Source: Lethocerus indicus
Lineage: Eukaryota > Arthropoda > Insecta > Hemiptera > Belostomatidae
Direction: 5' to 3'
DNA length: 64,000 nucleotides
Assembly (NCBI GenBank): GCA_019843655.1
Contig: JACDQD010000005.1
Location: 8,211,575-8,275,574 of the forward strand
This document shows positions 26,301 through 39,253 of this stretch, in pieces; position 1 is the stretch's first letter, and every line of letters begins with the position of its first letter. The position numbers and the translations under genes are program-made. Below the pieces are notes generated by a model that made no database searches, had not been told where the DNA came from, and was given only the letters and a program-made list of their open reading frames with translations.

Positions 26301-27468
26301 CTTCCAGTTACAATTTTTAACTGTACGAAAAAAATGTGTAAATTTTTCAGAAAACAAAGTATATAATCTTGAGGTGTCGGACAATATAATATAAATACGT
26401 AAATTTGAAGAAAAGCCCTGCAGTTTTTACACGACAGTGTACATACGTGAATGGTTAACCTGTTGTTACACGCACACTTGTTTTTACCTTAACGCTTTTT
26501 ATCTCTATTCGACAGTTCGAGCATGAATAATTACGTAGTTCTAAGCAGCAAGCAGATAATTATTATTTTTTTCAATTTTAACCTGTATTAAATTTTATTC
26601 TCCGCTTTTTTGAGTGATTCAAATCTCATAAACCTGTGTACTGTTGTAGCCACAAATAGGCAATTAAAATCTATTACTGCTTTTATTATTGAACCAATGT
26701 TGTGTGCGTCTGTATATAACTTTTGTCTTGAAATTGTTCTTTATGAATGCAGTGTTGAGGAACAAGTTTGAAACACATTCTGAACTTCATTGTTACACAA
26801 TGTATATATTTGAGTAATTTCTGTTTTACATATCAAACATTAAAATAATCTTACTATTGAAATGCAGAATAATTAAACAATTAATCAGATATGTCTTCTT
26901 TTATACAATCTGAGATACACTGAGGATTTACGCAGTTGTAAATATGTAATTCAATTATTTCAGCTAAAACATTGCTGTTCACTGTTCATTTTATTTAAAC
27001 AATTTAAAAATGTTTCCAAACGGAATTTTATCATACAGATGATTTTGTACTTCTTGTTGCTTATTGACTAAAGTATGTTCCTCCGTTTGCAAATGAAGAA
27101 ATTAACCTTTTTTTTTATCCACAAAAGTTCGATATTGTCACTTGTTATTTTCGGTGAGAAGCCAGAGAACCGGTCTAGCTTTAACCAGATATGCTCTAGT
27201 GGATGCGGAAACTAACAATATTGCATTTTGTTTTTTGACAGAGATTGTAAATTTGTAAACTACTTCGAACCTAATATATTTGAAATCATTTTTTTCTGTG
27301 CCATATTTTTTCATTAACGTATTAATATGTTTTTTGTTTGTGTACAATAATCGCTTCAATTGGTTTGTTTTTCTCGACGAATTTGCAGACAAGTCACCAA
27401 GAGTGAAGACGCCGAAGACCAGTCCAAGAGCCCGCAAGGCGAAGCGTTCTGCGGGCTTCGACGACTAA
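20371..27468 (+). CDS. SSR1: translocon-associated protein subunit alpha (TRAP-alpha)
   Basis: Single-pass ER membrane subunit of the TRAP complex, which binds the Sec61 translocon and the ribosome and helps translocation and topogenesis. Five exons: 20371-20437, 21626-21808, 22320-22579, 23113-23377, 27389-27468; phases join to 284 aa (human 286). A signal peptide ([17 protein letters not shown]) is followed by a very acidic stretch (about 28-62), as in the family. The luminal domain shows [31 protein letters not shown] and [21 protein letters not shown]-glycosylation sites are N126 (NFS) and N181 (NET). A transmembrane helix spans about 198-220. The cytosolic tail has the conserved [13 protein letters not shown], then a basic end ([10 protein letters not shown]) like the human one. 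Intron 4 is 4 kb and contains a foldback element and a possible alternative last exon. Confidence 0.95.
21837..21869. repeat. short (AT)n tract in SSR1 intron 2
   Basis: A CTAT run followed by about 14 AT dinucleotides, starting 28 bp after the exon 2 donor. Confidence 0.8.
23436..23704. mobile_element. foldback element, full copy with 12-bp target repeat
   Basis: The 269-bp element in SSR1 intron 4 is flanked by the exact direct repeat GTCAGAGTATAA (23424-23435 and 23705-23716). The left arm (TGTTTCTGTCTCCTCTCGCT, GGTTTGGTCTTTTGCTAGAC) is the reverse complement of the right arm (GTCTAGCAAAAGACCAAACC, AGCGAGAGGAGACAGAAACA). The right end continues to ACCACAAAACAGGTA. No protein-coding capacity. 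Confidence 0.85.
23866..23942. mobile_element. foldback element fragment
   Basis: A diverged right arm: TTGGTGAAAGACCAAACAAG followed by a degenerate GTGAAAGCGTACAGAGAATA, to be compared with AAAGACCAAACCAGCGAGAG of complete copies. Confidence 0.35.
24721..24845 (+). CDS. possible alternative last exon of SSR1
   Basis: A good acceptor (CCTGTTTCCAG at 24711-24720) opens a frame in the phase left by SSR1 exon 4 (phase 1), running 41 codons to TAG at 24843-24845. It would replace the normal tail with a lysine-rich one containing [18 protein letters not shown] and ending LETDTE. An AATAAA follows at 25306. The charged, low-complexity composition means chance is possible. The tail of TRAP-alpha is the cytosolic, ribosome-facing end, so a swap would matter there. 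Only phase, acceptor and composition support this; I know of no such isoform. Confidence 0.35.
27150..27192. mobile_element. foldback element fragment
   Basis: GGTGAGAAGCCAGAGAACCG followed by GTCTAGC matches the right-arm block GGCGAGCAGCCGAAACCGGT CTAGC of complete copies. Confidence 0.4.
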
Positions 27469-29070
27469 ATTGTTCGCGCTCAGCTCAAAAACGGCGCAAC
27501 ACAATAAAAAAAACTGCAGAGATGATTATTAAAAAAAACAAGAAAAAGAAACAAAAACAGAAAAAAGAGGAAGAAAGCACGAGTGGTCTCGACAGTGGTA
27601 TACCTCATTGTAAAGTCAAACAAAAAAAAGGGAGATTCACAAAAATATTCATTTCTTTTTTAGAGCCAACTTAAAAGTCATTTAAGAATCTACTTGCATC
27701 AATAATTTTTCTTTGGATCGACAATAGAAAAACAAATTTGTTTCAATACAAATCGGCAAAAGGAATCACTAGATCGGTTCTTAATTTAATTTGTTGTACA
27801 AATAGAAATTTTCGATATATGTATAAATATTTAAAAAGACTTGATATAAATATATTGGTCTCAGGCCCAAGTTAAATAGGGCCGGAAACACGATGACGTT
27901 ATGTAGTGGGTTGTCAACAACTGATATTAAATAATTTATATATAAATGATAGTAAGTATTAAGTGCATTTCGGACAGTTCAATGCCGGCTGACTCGATGG
28001 TATTCTAGTGTAAACACACTTTAAAAATGAATATAATATTGGGAAAGACTTTAAAAAATATATATCTATTTTTTTTTTCATTAATTTTTTTTAAATTCTA
28101 TTTATTCAATATAAAATATGCCACAAAGTGCTGTCTTCGCGAACGCCTTAAGGCGTGAGGTTTTACCGGAATGTTTCATTATCGGATAAATTAATAGATT
28201 AACTGTTTAAAGAACAATGTTTTGCTCATTAGTATTCAGTCATGTTTGCTACGCTGGCCAGATATTTCATTTCCCTTTTTTAAAATAATTGCATTAATGG
28301 TATCTTTTTGTTATGTGACTGTAAATACTGTTTGTTTTATTTTTTTTTTTTTACTTTATATAAAACTATTTTGTTTCATTGCCTCAATTGGAATCTGTCA
28401 ATTTCCATTCTTGCATTTTGTTAAATTACGTCTAATGTACTTACTATAATAAATTCACTATGATTTGTAACGATGTTCCAATTTTGTATACAACTATGTG
28501 ATCGAACTACTAATCAAGTGCGTTACTAATTTTACTTCCGGGAGTAAAACAAGTAATGTCAAACTGTAATAGATTTTTGATTTCTAAAGTAAGTGCATTT
28601 ATATGTTTGAGTCCTCTTTTTATCGAGAAGTACTCAATATTTATTATTGATGAAAATACAGACATAAAATTTTTAAAAAATTGTATTTTTTTCTTTGATA
28701 ACCCTGTCCCAAATTATGCGGAGTGAATGTAGTTTAAATTGAAATTCACATAAGCGATCTGGTCATTTGAGTTACCATAACTCAAATTCACAAAAGAAAT
28801 TATTTTATAACACCCATTTTATTGTAACTATTCTTCTGGTTAACATATGAAGCGTCATTTATGCAAACATAATTATTAATATAAAATTTTATTTCCAAAT
28901 GTATAATACAATATCTTTTTTGAAATATATTATTCGAGTACGCAGAATGTAGATGGATAAAAAAAATACATTATACGCTTATAAAATAATAATATCGATC
29001 GATAATTTTTCTTAAATTAATATACAAAACATTTTCGAGTATTGAATACTATAATACAAGTGCTTCAGTT
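27469..29070. other. convergent spacer, SSR1 to WASHC5
   Basis: 1.6 kb between two stop codons, presumably the 3'UTRs of both genes. AATAAA at 28448 is one possible SSR1 signal. A Lys-rich open frame at 27520-27674 overlaps the probable SSR1 3'UTR and is discussed as a finding. No other conserved sequence was seen. Confidence 0.5.
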
Positions 29071-30189
29071 TTAGGACTCAACGTACGCTGCAATGCCGTA
29101 CTTGAACAGGTCCAAAATTATCGGAGGAATGTGTTTGGTTATTTCAGATCTTGTCAAACCTGAATAGTCCACGTAATTGTCCAAAAACTGCATCATACTC
29201 AATGCTTCATTCGGAATCTCCTGCTGTTTGATCCCACTATAATCACATGATAACAGATCGAATACAATTGATGCGTTTTAATAGGGCAAAAGTTAACGGA
29301 TAATATTTAACACGTATTTAAAATTAAAAAATGAATGATGTAGAGACATGTTTAGCACAACTTACATTGGTGAATTGAGCATGTAGGACTTTGTGTACTG
29401 GCAGCAGTAGAGTACAAACTGTTTGTGAACTGTCGAATGGAACTGTCTGAGCACTGTCTGCAAGCCCAAGAGAAACGGCATTATTCCTTCACCAGTCTTC
29501 TTACACAGTAAACAATCTAAAACAGCGAGTAACAATAAGCTCAATACACAAATAAGAATAATCCAGGCCGTTATTTGAAGTGTTGATGAGAGCCGGGAGA
29601 TTCTAGTTCGGGAAAATTCCGCCAGGGGGCAGCACTGTACGGGAAGTGTTGATAAGGGCGCTAGTAGTTCCAGAAATCGCCGCCAGGGGCCAGCACTGTA
29701 CAGGAAGTGTTGATAAGGGTGCTAGTAGTTCCAGAAATCGCCGCCAGAGGGCAGCACTGTACAGGAAGTGTTGATAAGGGCGCTAGTAGTTCCAGAAATC
29801 GCCGCCAGAGGGCAGCACTGCACGGGAACTTAGCAAAATCAAACCGAGCGACCTCCTTGCATCTCATGTTCTCCTGATACAAATCCTGATATTTTTCCCA
29901 ACCGAAATAGATGAAATTTTGAAATATCAAGATTTGTATTAGGAGAACATGAGATCCAAGGAGGTCTTTCAATTTGAATTCACTGAGTTCCCATCATGTG
30001 CTGCCATCTGGCGAATTTTTTTTTTAATGTCCCTCATACAAAACAATACCGTTTGAATGATTTTGTTCAAACTTGGCACGCATTTATATCTGCCATCAGT
30101 AACCAGATATAGATTGAAAACAGAAACACCCAAGCATTTTCCTTACAAACCATCTACAAAACAGTGTGTAAGGCGTATAAGCGTATATA

Positions 30190-30268
<79 letters not shown>

Positions 30269-33200
30269 ATGGTAAACATGTATCACATTTCTGTTTCCCA
30301 GAAATAGAAAATATGAATTGACTGGAACTCAATTAAATGCAGAATCCTCAACAATCATCACTGTTTAATATTTAAAATATTTCTTGCTTGCTTTATCTGT
30401 AATAATTGTCTTTCTATCGCTGCATTAGAAAATCTGAAAAAAAATAGCTTATTTTTTCATCAGTAGACAAATAAAAATGAAATAAAATTATATGAAATAT
30501 TGTCAAATTAATATAAGTAAAAGAGAGGCGTAGTTCATGAAATTTTAATTATAAAAAAATATAGAATATAAATTTTAACAGAAAAATAATCTTTTTTAAA
30601 ATCCAGGTGAAGATTTCTCAAAACTCTTCATTGTTTATACAAATAAAATATAAACATATATGAGAGTGTTGTAATAGTTTACCAACGTCATGTTATAATG
30701 TTGAAATGTCTTGCCTTGTCTACTCTCTAGACGTGTACAAAGAAAATTAGCGACAGATCATAGAAAAGATTTCCATTGCCAACCTAAATTTGTCAGTACA
30801 GGGGAACATTTATAATTACGAATTTGCTAAAAATTTCAGAAGAGACATTTTGAATCCGACAGTTTGTAATTACAAAAGATTCAATTACCCAATGCTTTGT
30901 CGTGCTGAAATCTGGTTACTTGCGACGATGCGAAGATGAACATCAACAACGCCATGTACGGTATGCTCCTGGTCGTGACATAGATCTTGGCGTACGGGTC
31001 GCCTATACCAACCCAGTCGAGCAGCGATGACACCTTGCCCAGATCTTCATTGCTTGGACATTCGCTCACGAGACCCTTCTGGTAGGCCATCACTTCGTTC
31101 AACAACGCCCTGAACACCGACAACAAACCACTGGATACAAAGTTTGGCATGGGGGGATATCCTTAGAAATTAGAATTAGATATCCTTAGAATTAAGGGTT
31201 CTGAAGAGAAAGCGTTTAGGATTATCAATCTGACAGATGAATCATTCTCATTATACTTTCTTCAAATCGAATTATAGCCCTAAACAATTTAGTAGAAATA
31301 CCACATGATTTTGATATATCTTAACTCAATGTGTACACAAATATTTATTTTCCAAGAATAGATAACGGACTATTTATAATATGCATTATTTCTATATTAT
31401 TCAAGCTATGTGTAAATTTAGTGCTTATCCTATTCTCATCAGTTGTGTCATGAGGATAGATTTTAGTATTAAAAGGTAATTTGGAATAGCATAGATTTTG
31501 TGTGTTTCTGTCTCCTCTCACTGGTTTGGTCTTTTGCTGGACAGTACAAGTGACAGTGACGGTGCAGTGGGGATGCCCAAGGAACATCCCAAGTGAATAA
31601 CACCGCTACTGAAGATGGCAAGCAGCCGAAACCGGTCTAGCAAAAGACCAGCAAGAGGAGACATACAAAATCTACGGTATTCCAACCCCTCACGGACCAC
31701 AAAACAGGTGTTCTAAACTTGTTCCTAAGCTCTTTCGGTTTTAAAATAGCTGTACACAAATATTGGCCATATTCAAAACTAACCTGGTTTCTGCTTTATG
31801 TTTTTTCCTTCAGAAAAAAATACGCTATGTTCAGCCTTATCAGTTGCATAAAACATAATTATTTCTGCATAAAACTTGACATTATTTCCAGTTTGGAATA
31901 CCTGTTTTGTGGTCTGCGAGGAGTTGGAATATCATAGATTTGCGTTATTTATATACATATAAACCCATGTGCCAAAGTGACTGACACTGCTACTGAAGAT
32001 GGTGAACAAATGAAACCGATCTAACAGAAGGCCAAACCAGTGAGAGGAGACAGAAGAACACAATTTATACAAATGACTAATAATAACGACTATGTAACTT
32101 AAGCTCAGTGAATGTACTGTCAAAATGAACCGTAATATTTATACAGCAGGTAAATCAAAATGAATGAATACGGTCAGTGTAATTAAACTAATGCCGAACA
32201 GCACATTCTTCTGTTAAACAATAAATAGCATATTACTCGTTCAGATTGGACAGAGCTGATGTGTAATTTCTGGCGTAACACTTCGCCGTATGATTCAAAC
32301 TGTAGAAGATCTGTTTTCGCAACAGCTGGAGTTGACCAACATTGAGCACAATGTCCAAGATGCAAGAGTTCAATTTTTGCAATTTTGCAACCGCTGCAGG
32401 ATAAATTTTACCCGGGGCATCTGAAAAATTTCAATAACTTTTTAATAACTATCTAATTTTATTTATTTAATATTATCGTTGTTTTCTTTCAACTATTATA
32501 TTTTACAGAATACACAGATCACGTGACCACTTTTTCAAGCGCCTGTACGGAACATTTGGGATGTCAGGATATCGGGTTTGGACTAGGGTGATGGGATGAG
32601 TGCTACACTTTATTGTTTTTATTGCTGCAAAACTGTGCTGATACTCACCAACAGTGCGTTCATTGGGGGCCATGGACTTCGCTATCGAACTGAAAAACTC
32701 CATCCACAATTTGTTATAGCTCGCTTCTTTCACGAGAATATTAATGAGACTCTGAAATAGAGAAAACAATATCAAAATTTAAACACTCTTTGGGATATTT
32801 TTTCTCTAATTATATACGATCATTGGTGTACGAAAAATAAAAATTTACCCATTCAACAAACTGAGGAATTGTGCAAATGATTGTGAAATCAAATTTTTCT
32901 GACATTTTCTCATAAAACATACAATATAATAAACACATCGAAAATAGTCAATCTGAAATTCGAATACATTTTCATCAACAAACTGATTGGGAAGTCTGAA
33001 GTGTTCAATAGGCCTAAATAAGAATATGTGATACAGATTCAAATATACTGTAGACAAATGAATGCCTATTGTACATATGAAATTTCATTTAATGGATACA
33101 ACATAAGATTCAACAATCTTATTTGATAGTCTTGAAGGATGTACCAGCAGCGAATAGTCCCATTTCGCAATGTTACAATTATGTCATTGAAAATTAAATG

Positions 33201-36200
33201 TTTTTCATTTTTTGTTACATTTTATTACTATATAATCTATATTCCTTGAACCTCAAGAACATTTTTACAAGTAGAAAACAACGAAATTGACTGCGGATAA
33301 GCTGTGCTACGTTAACAACTCTGTTTTGCTGAAATATGCAGATCAAACAAATGTTTGAGAAGCTAATTTAAATTCTAAATAACATATATGGAATATACCT
33401 GCAGCTGTCTGACTATCATAAAACCGAGAATTTTGTCGATTCCCGCCAATCCAGGTACGCCGAGTGCCTTCATGATTTTCTTAAAGAAATTGGCATCGAT
33501 CAGCTTCTGTTTAGTTTTGATTTCGTACCACGCCATTTCGGACTCTAAAAACAATGTCGTTCTGTAAAACAAAATGACTGAACTTCATTTAAATATTCGA
33601 GAGAAAATTTCCATTCTTTTATTATATAAACAGAAAATTAGAACGTTGATATACAATTAGATTTTGCTGTATAAATATTTTTTTATTATGAAGTGAATTC
33701 AGCTTCATGTATTTAATGCGTACTTTATTTAATGCATCAATTTAACAGTAATCAAGTGGCACTTGTTATTTTGCAAGTGTCGCAAAAATTATTTTTGCAA
33801 CTAATATTCCTACCACTTAGGTTTATTACAATAATTTTTACTGAAACTTGAACCGTTCATGTTGTTATTTCTGCCACGACCACTATTGCTATTACCACTG
33901 CTGCTACTGCTACTATTATCACACAGCTGTTACCAACCTTGGGTCAGTAGTGTTGATAAGCTCCTGTGAAAGTTTACCCATGAAAGTGAGTCCATTTGGC
34001 TGTTCAACAGTGTACGACCTCTGTTCCAGCCTTCTGCATTCAGCTTCGACACTTAAACCAATCACCATCTTCATCTCCGCCTAGTCAAAAATAAAATAAC
34101 TTGCCATTCTTTATTCCCCCTCTGGACAAATTTTCCACTGGTCAAAATCGGTATATCGGGTTACAGATAAGAGATACCTTTCATCTGAGCCACCTTGCCC
34201 AAATGGATGACTTTATATTGTTAAATTGATTTACTATGTCAATCTTGGTATCTAATCAAAATTCAAAAACATTTAAGGAAAAAAGAATTAAATTTTTCCA
34301 ATACCTAGAAGGTTAACCAATGAATGCTCTGGATAATTTCAAAATGGTTTAAAGCAATACCTGCCTTAGTTTGGTTGTATTATTGTGTTTGGTTTGATTA
34401 TTAATTGTACTAAGAAATTTAGCTGCGCATCCTCCAGCACTGTGACATGTCTGTAACGCTTAAATATCTATGGTGTCACTTCAATTATTACGTTTAATCG
34501 TTTTGCATTAAGGTGAATTGAAGGTTAACCTTCAAACTAACGTTCTGGATAGTTTGAAAATTGTTTAAAGCAATACCTGCCACATTTTGACCCGTTGATT
34601 CCGATATAATCCTGAATGTACTCGAAAGAGCGCCTGTGACCTTCCATAGTGTTGCCCAATTCGTCCAGCTTTGCCGATAAATCGATTCCCTATAAAAACG
34701 GAAAATATGGATATGAAAATTAAAATTCACGACTGAAATAAAAAGAAAACAAATATGTTCTATCACTGGAGACACGAACTCCGAGAAATTATGAAGCACA
34801 GCACTAACCACTAAACTATTACAGACCTTTATCACCGTTAACAATTCAGAATTTCCTTTAAATTGCTCCTATATATACATAATTATAAATATTGAGAGAG
34901 GCAGCTTTCTATTTGCACTTTTGATGAGAAACACCTGTCCAGGAATGACCAACAACAACCAAATTTTAATCAACTCAAATTTAAATTCATAAATTTAAAA
35001 TAACAATTCGATTTGAAGAAATTGTCAGTCCATTCCTGAAGAACTCTGGGCCTATGTTCAATTATATAAACTAATGCCTACAAGGCATTACCTAATGCGT
35101 GCAAATTTGTACAGTGATAAGATGGGTTGTACAACTTTTAAAAAATTAAAATAAATAAAATAATTTCACGAAATTAATGACAGGTGACCAATCCAACAAA
35201 GCAGTGGTTACGCTGACTTATTGCTATTCCCAAATAATGATGTTAAGAAGCGATAAACAGAATTTAGTAAAATAAACAATAATAATATTAGATTAAATTA
35301 TTTCTTATAGAATAATACATTCGTGGAAACTAAAGTAAGTCTAGTAAAATACATTCAATTCACCGTTTTATCACTCACAGACTGTTTCACCGACAAGTAA
35401 TGATCTCCAATTTCCAGACGAGAAAGAGACTTGAAATTTGGCACAAACAGAGTTTTCACTGGCTGTAAAAATCCGAAATTCCAAGAAAAAATACAATTAT
35501 GTCGTGCCAAAATACAAACAAAGTTTCTACAATCAATTGACAGGTATAATATTTATGTTAAATGTTAATGATATTTGAATACGTCGACGGTGTTAATAAA
35601 ACGTGTTTGTGCACCAATTTCTTATTAGTGAGCATTGAAGCTAATATTTAATTATTCGTAGAATATCTTTAGATAAAAGCCACAATTTTACAAAATCTAC
35701 ACTTTATAAAGCCAAAGTAACACATTATTTATGTTAAGCCACCAACCACACCTCATAGTTTTTACCAATCCATTCATTGCTTTTATGCCGAATGCTGTCC
35801 AAATTCAGGCACTAATAATGAGAGTTAATAGTAGTTTGGTTGTAAAAGAAAAGCAATTTAAAGAACAAATATTCGGTGGATGTCTTTAGTGTAATAATTA
35901 ATTATTAATTGTACTGAAAATTTTAGCTGTGCATCCTCCAGTACTGTGACGTCTGTAACACATAAATATTTAAGGTGTCCCTTCAATTATTCCATTTTAA
36001 AAGCTTAAAAGTAGCGTTTTGAATTTGTAATTTGTAATGAAAAATTTGGCCTACCGCCAGAGGTCAAACAAGTGCAAGGGTGCTCTTACCTTGGCAGTTC
36101 AAATGTTCAAGTCATGTGAAACATTATATTATAATTCCAATTCGTCAATAATAATAATAATAATTTGTAATAATTGTCTGAAGTAGCAAAAAGAAAAAGA

Positions 36201-39159
36201 CACCTACCTTTGTTTTAGGATTTAAAACAAGGCCAGAATCCAGAGCTTTCGATATGTGAGAAGTGAGCTCGTTTTTGATTCCATCTTCCAAGAGCTGTTT
36301 GGGATCTATCCTAACGATTCCAACCAGAGTTGATTTCATATTCAACAGACCGGCAGAAAATACAGACACCTGATGGGTCAGCTTGGCCACCTGTAGGAGC
36401 AAATAAAAAATATAAATAACAAACCAACCGGAGGCAGACAGTTGCAAATAGAATGTACAATTACAATCAATTATCAATAATTCCCAATATTTTATTGCAG
36501 TTTGTTCAATGATTATAAAATGGCAATTAAATTTAAATGTTTCCTACACTACACTATAATTAATTTCTATACTACTCAAATTCTGCACTTGAGTAAAATA
36601 ATACTTCAAACCAATGAGACTGAAAAAGTAATAATAATCTTTGACTTTGATAAATGTAAAAAAATTGTATATGAACTATTTACTAGTGTACTGTAAATAT
36701 ACTCAGTACTTATATATTTGCAAGTATTTTTGTTATGAACTTGTTATAAGTCTATTTAAATGTTTTTATTTACAAGTGTCCTTAAGACCCACTGAAAAAA
36801 AGAATTAATGAATTTTCCTGAATCATTACCAATGATTATAAAATAGTAAAACTGTAGATTTTGTGTGTTTCTGTCTCCTCTCGCTGGTTTGGTCTTTTGC
36901 TAAACCGGTTTCGGCTGCTTGCCATCTTCAGCACCGGTGTTAATCACTGTTAGCACTTTGGATGTTTCTTGGGCATCCTCACACTGTCACTGTCACTTGT
37001 ACTGTCTGGCAAAAGACCAAACCGGCGACAGGAGGAGACAGAAACACACGAAATCTAAGGTATTATTCCGACCCCTCGCGGACCACAAAACGGGTATTCT
37101 AAAATAGTAAAACTTTCACAGATCGAATCGATCTTTCGACTTTGGTCAAATATTAAACCTTATTCATCTGTTTCTTTAATGTAGGTTTGCGATGTTTCTG
37201 TCTCCTCTCGCTGGTTTGGTCTTTTGCTAGACCGGCTTCACGGTTTCTGTACTTTTCACAGTACATGTGAAAGTGACAGTGCAGTGACGATGCCCGAAAA
37301 ACATCCAAAGTGCTAACAGTGACTAACACCGCTACTGAAGATGGCGAGCAGCCGAAACCGGTCTAGCAAAAGACCAAACCGGCGAGAGGAGACAGAAACA
37401 TCACGAACCTACAGTATTCCAACCCCTCGCAGACCACAAAACAGGTATATTAAATTTGTTTCTTTAATGTTACATTAACAGTTAATGTTAACAGATTATG
37501 TTAATCACATTAGAGTCTAATCGATTAGGAAACTGTAGAAAAGCATTCAACTGGCCTGAAATCGATTTTCAAGTTGGGCGAACTCTTTGAGCTTGTCCTT
37601 GTCCAACCTGTCTGGCAGTTCGGGTATTGAATGCGTCTGTAACTGGGCGATTTTCGCCATGAGCATGAATACGGTCTCGGGTATCACCTGCAGCAGTCCC
37701 TTGACGTAGCTCACCAACTGGTTGCTATAGTAGCCACTCACTGAGCTCAGATCGCCGTCACAGCCCGCCTGATTGATCCTCAAGAGTGATGTTTCCATGG
37801 CCGAACTCAGCTAAATTACAAACAAAAATTTCAAATCTCTTCTATTTCTATAAGGACAGAATTTGAAATAAGTATCAGTACAGATAGTATTTTTTACTCC
37901 GTTATTAGTGAATTACTATAACTTCAATCTGATGCCAGATATTTCTCTCATACTGATTAATGTTTAAAAGTATACTTCCACAGAAGAATGAATTTTTTAA
38001 AAACCTTTTTAGTTTTGCAGTGTTGCAATTATTAACTTAATATTTACTAACACAGGCTAATCATTCCAAAATATTTTAGCAACTACAAACTAAAATAGAG
38101 GAAATAATAATAATATATATTATCTGTCCTTGGTTGGTTTAAATATGAAAAAGTAACAGTTATAAGACATAGATATTAATTTATAGGTTTTTCTAAAAAT
38201 CTATTTAGTTTTGCGGTATTGCAATTAGTAAGTTAATATTTTCTAACATGGGCTAATCATTCCAAAATATTTTACCACTACAAACAAAAATGGAGGAAAT
38301 AATAATAATATATATTGTCTGTCCTTGGTTGGTTTAAATATGAAATTAAATATAAAATAGTAACTGTTATAAGATATATTTATAGGTTTGTAATTTATAG
38401 ATTTTAAAAAATCTTATTAGTTTTGTGGTATTGCAATTAGTAAGTTATTATTTTCTAACATGGGCTAATCATTCAGTTGTTTTAAATAAAAAAATTAATT
38501 AATTATAAATTATATATATAATATAAATAATATTATATTATTATATAAATTAATTATAAAAAATAACTGTTATAAAACATATACTTTAATTTATAAGTTG
38601 TTTAAAAAATTTCTTTATCTACTTAAAAATACCGAAGTGTTCAATTTACTGATTTATAGCAGAAAATAGTTCCGATAAACTTATATGAACACTAGGCAAA
38701 AACTTGTGTGACTTTACCTTGAATTCCTTGGAATAAAATCAGGTTTATTTTATTAAAAATTTAATTGATTAGTCTGTAGTACGAGTGTTTACACTGACTG
38801 TTCACCATTATTAGACTTACGACGAAACATAGTCAGTACTAGCTACCTTCAGGAATACGGCTCTCAACTTATGGACCAGTGTCGGATTGGACTTCATGCC
38901 GTTCTGCATGAGGCGGGTGTAGTTGTCGACCAAGAGCCAGCCGTAGCTGAAATCACCAACAATCTGCATCTGGACCAGGACGGTGTCCCTCACGCTGACC
39001 GCAGACAGCATGCGTCTTAGCATCTCGCAAGTTTCAATCAACAGCTGTTTCACCTGCAAGTTGCTCGTGATCTCCGGATTGCCTGAACACCAACAAATGC
39101 AAGCTTAGAAGTAGACTCGATACGGTTTAGAACGCCTGTTTTGTGGTCTGCAGGGTTTG

Positions 39160-39253
<94 letters not shown>

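Noticed and set aside
29578..29830. CRISPR-like array (61-bp period)
   Set aside because: The whole unit is repeated, there are no unique spacers, and the host is a eukaryote.
30057..30332. Frames rich in IYIY and THTH on both strands
   Set aside because: Translation of the (AT)n(GT)n microsatellite.
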